From Lates calcarifer (lineage: Eukaryota; Chordata; Actinopteri; Centropomidae): a stretch of 64,000 bases of DNA. The notes under the pieces are model-generated. The model saw only the letters and a list, made by a program, of their open reading frames with translations, was not told where the DNA came from and made no database searches. The stretch covers positions 11,518,522-11,582,521 of the forward strand of contig NC_066833.1 of assembly GCF_001640805.2 (NCBI RefSeq). The letters are read 5' to 3'. The position numbers and the translations under genes were made by a program. Of the stretch, positions 61,105 to 64,000 are shown piece after piece. Each line of letters starts with the position of its first letter. Position 1 is the stretch's first letter.

Positions 61105-61396
61105 GTAGCCAGAGGTTAGGGTTGAGATACAGCTTTTAGCTAGGGTTAGGGTTGCAGCTTCTAGCTACTTGCAGCCAGCGGTTATGGTTCGTGTTCAGGT
61201 TTTTTTTAGCCACTTATAGCTGGGGGTTAGGGTTAGGGTTAGGGTTACAACTTTGAGCCACTTGTAGCTGGAAGTTAGGGGTACAGCTTTTAGTCAGAGG
61301 TTAGGGTTGTGATACAGCTTTCAGCCACTTGTAGCCAGGGGTTAGGGTTACAGGTTACTTTAGCAACTTTTAGCTGGAGGTTAGGGTTAGGGTTAT
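61105..61396. repeat. minisatellite containing TTAGGG telomere-like tracts
   Basis: An irregular unit of about 50-60 bases (AGCCACTTGTAGCCAGGGG, then GTTAGGGTTA, then CAGCTTTT) is repeated about five times. The longest telomeric run is GGTTAGGGTTAGGGTTAGGG at about 61225-61245. TTAGGG also occurs near 61116, 61142, 61300, 61342 and 61381. Confidence 0.85.
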
Positions 61397-61904
61397 GACT
61401 GCAAATAGAGAATAGTTGTAATTTCTGCATTACAAAATCATTTTTGTGCTATTAAAACAACAATAGAGAAACTCAACTCAGATGTTAAGCTACTAAGCTT
61501 TATTGATTCTGTTCTAGACAACATTGAGCAAACCACAGCAAAGATAATGACATGCTTAACCACCTGAAGACACTTATATTCTGTTACCCCACATTAAATG
61601 TATTGATGAGCACAAGCTTATTAAAGTCTTCTACATGTCCACACATCTTTAGGAACATTTTATTATTTTTGATGTCCTCTTCAGGTATTGCAGTCTTCTC
61701 CTTCTCCTGCAGAGACAGAACATATTGATCACAGAGACTGTCCAAAGCTTCGAGTCCTAAAACTCTATTACAAATGTAATTGAAGAAGAAACGTTAACTA
61801 TCCTTCAAATGTCTCCATTACAAAATACATATTTTGCTATTCCTCTTATTATAGAAATAACCTCTTACATTTCAGAGAATAGAAATTAGAAAGAAAATTT
61901 TTAA
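61397..61904. other. spacer between minisatellite and satellite array
   Basis: About 500 bases of AT-rich unique-looking sequence. Nothing is recognised. Confidence 0.5.
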
Positions 61905-64000
61905 TGGTTTTTGACGCCTTGCCATACAATGACTATTTTTGACGATTTTTAATACCTTACTATACTATGACGTTTGAGGGATGTATGTGCATTTTCGACT
62001 CCTTACTATGCTATGACATTTTTTTGGCCATTTTTGACCATGACATCATTTTTTTACCATTTTTGACACCATACTATGACATTCTTTGACCGTTTTTGGA
62101 CATTTTTGATCCCTTGATATACTATGACATTTTCTGGTGATTTTTGACCATGACATCATTTTTTTACCGTTTTTGATGCCTGACTATACTATGACATTTT
62201 TAGACCATTTTTGACTGTGACATCATTTTTTACCATTTTTGATGCCTGACTATACTATGACATTTTTTGACCATTTTTTACCAATTTTGACGCCTGACTA
62301 TACAATCACATTTTTTGACCATTTTTGATGCCTGACTATACTATGACATTTTTTGACATTTTTTGACCCCTTACTATACTATGAAATTTTTTGACCGTTT
62401 TTGACTGTGACATAATTTTTTACCATTTTTGATGCCTGACTATACTATGACATTTTTTCACATTTTTTACTGCCTTACTATACTATGATATTTTTTCACA
62501 TTTTTACTGCCTTACTATACTATGACATTTTTTGGTGATTTTTGACACCTTACCATACTACATTTTTTGACATTTTTTGATGACTATACTATGACATTTT
62601 TTGATTTTTGACGCCTTACATACTTGACATTTTTTGACATTTTTTGATGTTTTACTATACTATGACATTTTTTTCACATTTTTTGATGCTCTTACTATAC
62701 TATGACATTTTTTCACATTTTTTGATGCTTACTATACTATGATATTTTTTGACATTTTTTGATGTCTTACTATACTATGACATTTTTTCCATTTTTTACT
62801 ATACTATGACATTTTTTCCATTTTTTGACGCCTTACTATACTATGACATTTTTTGGCCATTTTTGACGCCTTACTATACTATGACATTTTTACATTTTTT
62901 GACCCTTACTATACTATGACATTTTTTCACATTTTTGACACTATACTATGACATTTTTTCATTTTTTGACTTACTATACTATGACATTTTTTCACTATAC
63001 TATACATTTTTGATTACTATACTATGACATTTTTCACATTTTTTGACGCCTTACTATACTATGACATTTTTTCACATTGACGCCTTACTATACTATACAT
63101 TTTTTGACGCCTTACTATACTATGACATTTTTTCACATTTTTTGACGCCTTACTATACTATGACATTTTTTCACATTTTTTGACGCCTTACTATACTATG
63201 ACATTTTTTGACATTTTTTGATGTCTTACTATACTATGACATTTTTTCACATTTTTTGACGCCTTACTATACTATGACATTTTTTCACATTTTTTGACGC
63301 CTTACTATACTATGACATTTTTTCACATTTTTTGACGCCTTACTATACTATGACATTTTTTCACATTTTTTGACGCCTTACTATACTATGACATTTTTTG
63401 ATGTCTTACTATACTATGACATTTTTTTTGACGCCTTACTATACTATGACATTTTTTCACATTTTTTGACGCCTTACTATACTATGACATTTTTTTCACA
63501 TTTTTTTGACGTTTTTTTTTATATACTATGACATTACTATACTATGACATTTTTTGATGTCTTACTATACTATGACATTTTTTCACATTTTTTGACGCTT
63601 ACTATACTATGACATTTTTTGACATTTTTTGACGCCTTACTATACTATGACATTTTTTCACATTTTTTTGACGCCTTACTATACTATGACATTTTTTGAG
63701 CATTTTTGACTCTTACTATACTATGACATTTTTTCACATTTTTTGACGCCTTACTATACTATGACATTTTTTGATGCTCTTACTATGACATTCATTTTTG
63801 ACGCCTTACTATACTATGAACATTTTACTTTCACATTTTTTGACGCCTTACTATACTATGACATTTTTTGATGTCTTACTATACTATGACATTTTTTCAC
63901 ATTTTTTGACGCCTTACTATACTATGACATTTTTCACATTTTTTGACGCCTTACTATCTATGACATTTTTTTGATTACTTATATACTATGACATTTTTTG
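61905..64000. repeat. T-rich 38-bp satellite array, continues past the window
   Basis: The unit is GACGCCTTACTATACTATGA followed by CATTTTTTCACATTTTTT (38 nt in all). Spacing is exactly 38 between, for example, 63144 and 63182. Units left of about 62500 are variants (GACCATTTTTGACC, GTGACATCATTTTTTACC). Units from about 63040 on are far more uniform, with truncated and fused monomers between. The + strand is very rich in T. No open frame or promoter is seen. Confidence 0.95.

Noticed and set aside
61905..64000. CRISPR-like regular array
   Set aside because: Units are contiguous with no unique spacers, and the genome is vertebrate. It is a satellite.

Overview
The window is vertebrate DNA from a teleost, most likely a percomorph. 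It carries a many-exon gene with GT-AG introns, fish-type DNA transposons (hAT and Tc1/mariner) and several dispersed repeats that I recognise from spiny-rayed fish genomes. There are no bacterial operons, rRNA genes, recognisable tRNAs or CRISPR arrays.

Positions 36 to about 50350 (+ strand) hold the 3' half of one gene, the fish orthologue of LRP1B, a giant LDL-receptor-family endocytic receptor. I resolved 44 coding exons that join in one uninterrupted frame: 6,062 coding bases, about 2,019 residues. In order they encode eight LDL-receptor class A (LA) repeats (the end of ligand-binding cluster III), an EGF and a calcium-binding EGF module, a YWTD beta-propeller, an EGF module, a 12-repeat LA cluster IV, two EGF modules, a second propeller, an EGF chain, the transmembrane helix and a cytoplasmic tail with two NPxY motifs. 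LRP1B rather than LRP1 is indicated by the tail ([21 protein letters not shown] and DGQNCR), by the 12th LA repeat of cluster IV and by the NPGGIFYK and [11 protein letters not shown] segments of the last propeller. The gene's start lies upstream of the window.

Compared with mammalian LRP1B as I remember it, four features stand out. The furin-type site in the last propeller is not conserved. There is an extra phase 2-2 exon encoding an EGF unit near the membrane. The LRP1B-specific 33-residue tail insert is not visible. Three introns have GC donors, one of them an interpretation. The introns also carry a complete non-autonomous hAT element with perfect 16-bp inverted ends and a perfect 8-bp target duplication, a decayed Tc1-like element starting beside a splice donor, a LINE 3' fragment, a MITE and microsatellites.

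Positions 50350 to 55560 look intergenic and I recognise nothing there. Positions 56420 to 61065 hold what I think is an undescribed spliced, probably non-coding gene. It has a CpG-rich, CCAAT-box promoter, a first exon with a good donor, several small exons built from 21-nt repeats, a 1,238-bp tandem duplication of an exon pair, and a terminal exon with AATAAA. It is followed by a TTAGGG-bearing minisatellite (61105-61396) and by a T-rich 38-bp satellite array (about 61905 to the window end) that runs off the window. Degenerate monomers of that satellite also lie inside the putative non-coding gene.
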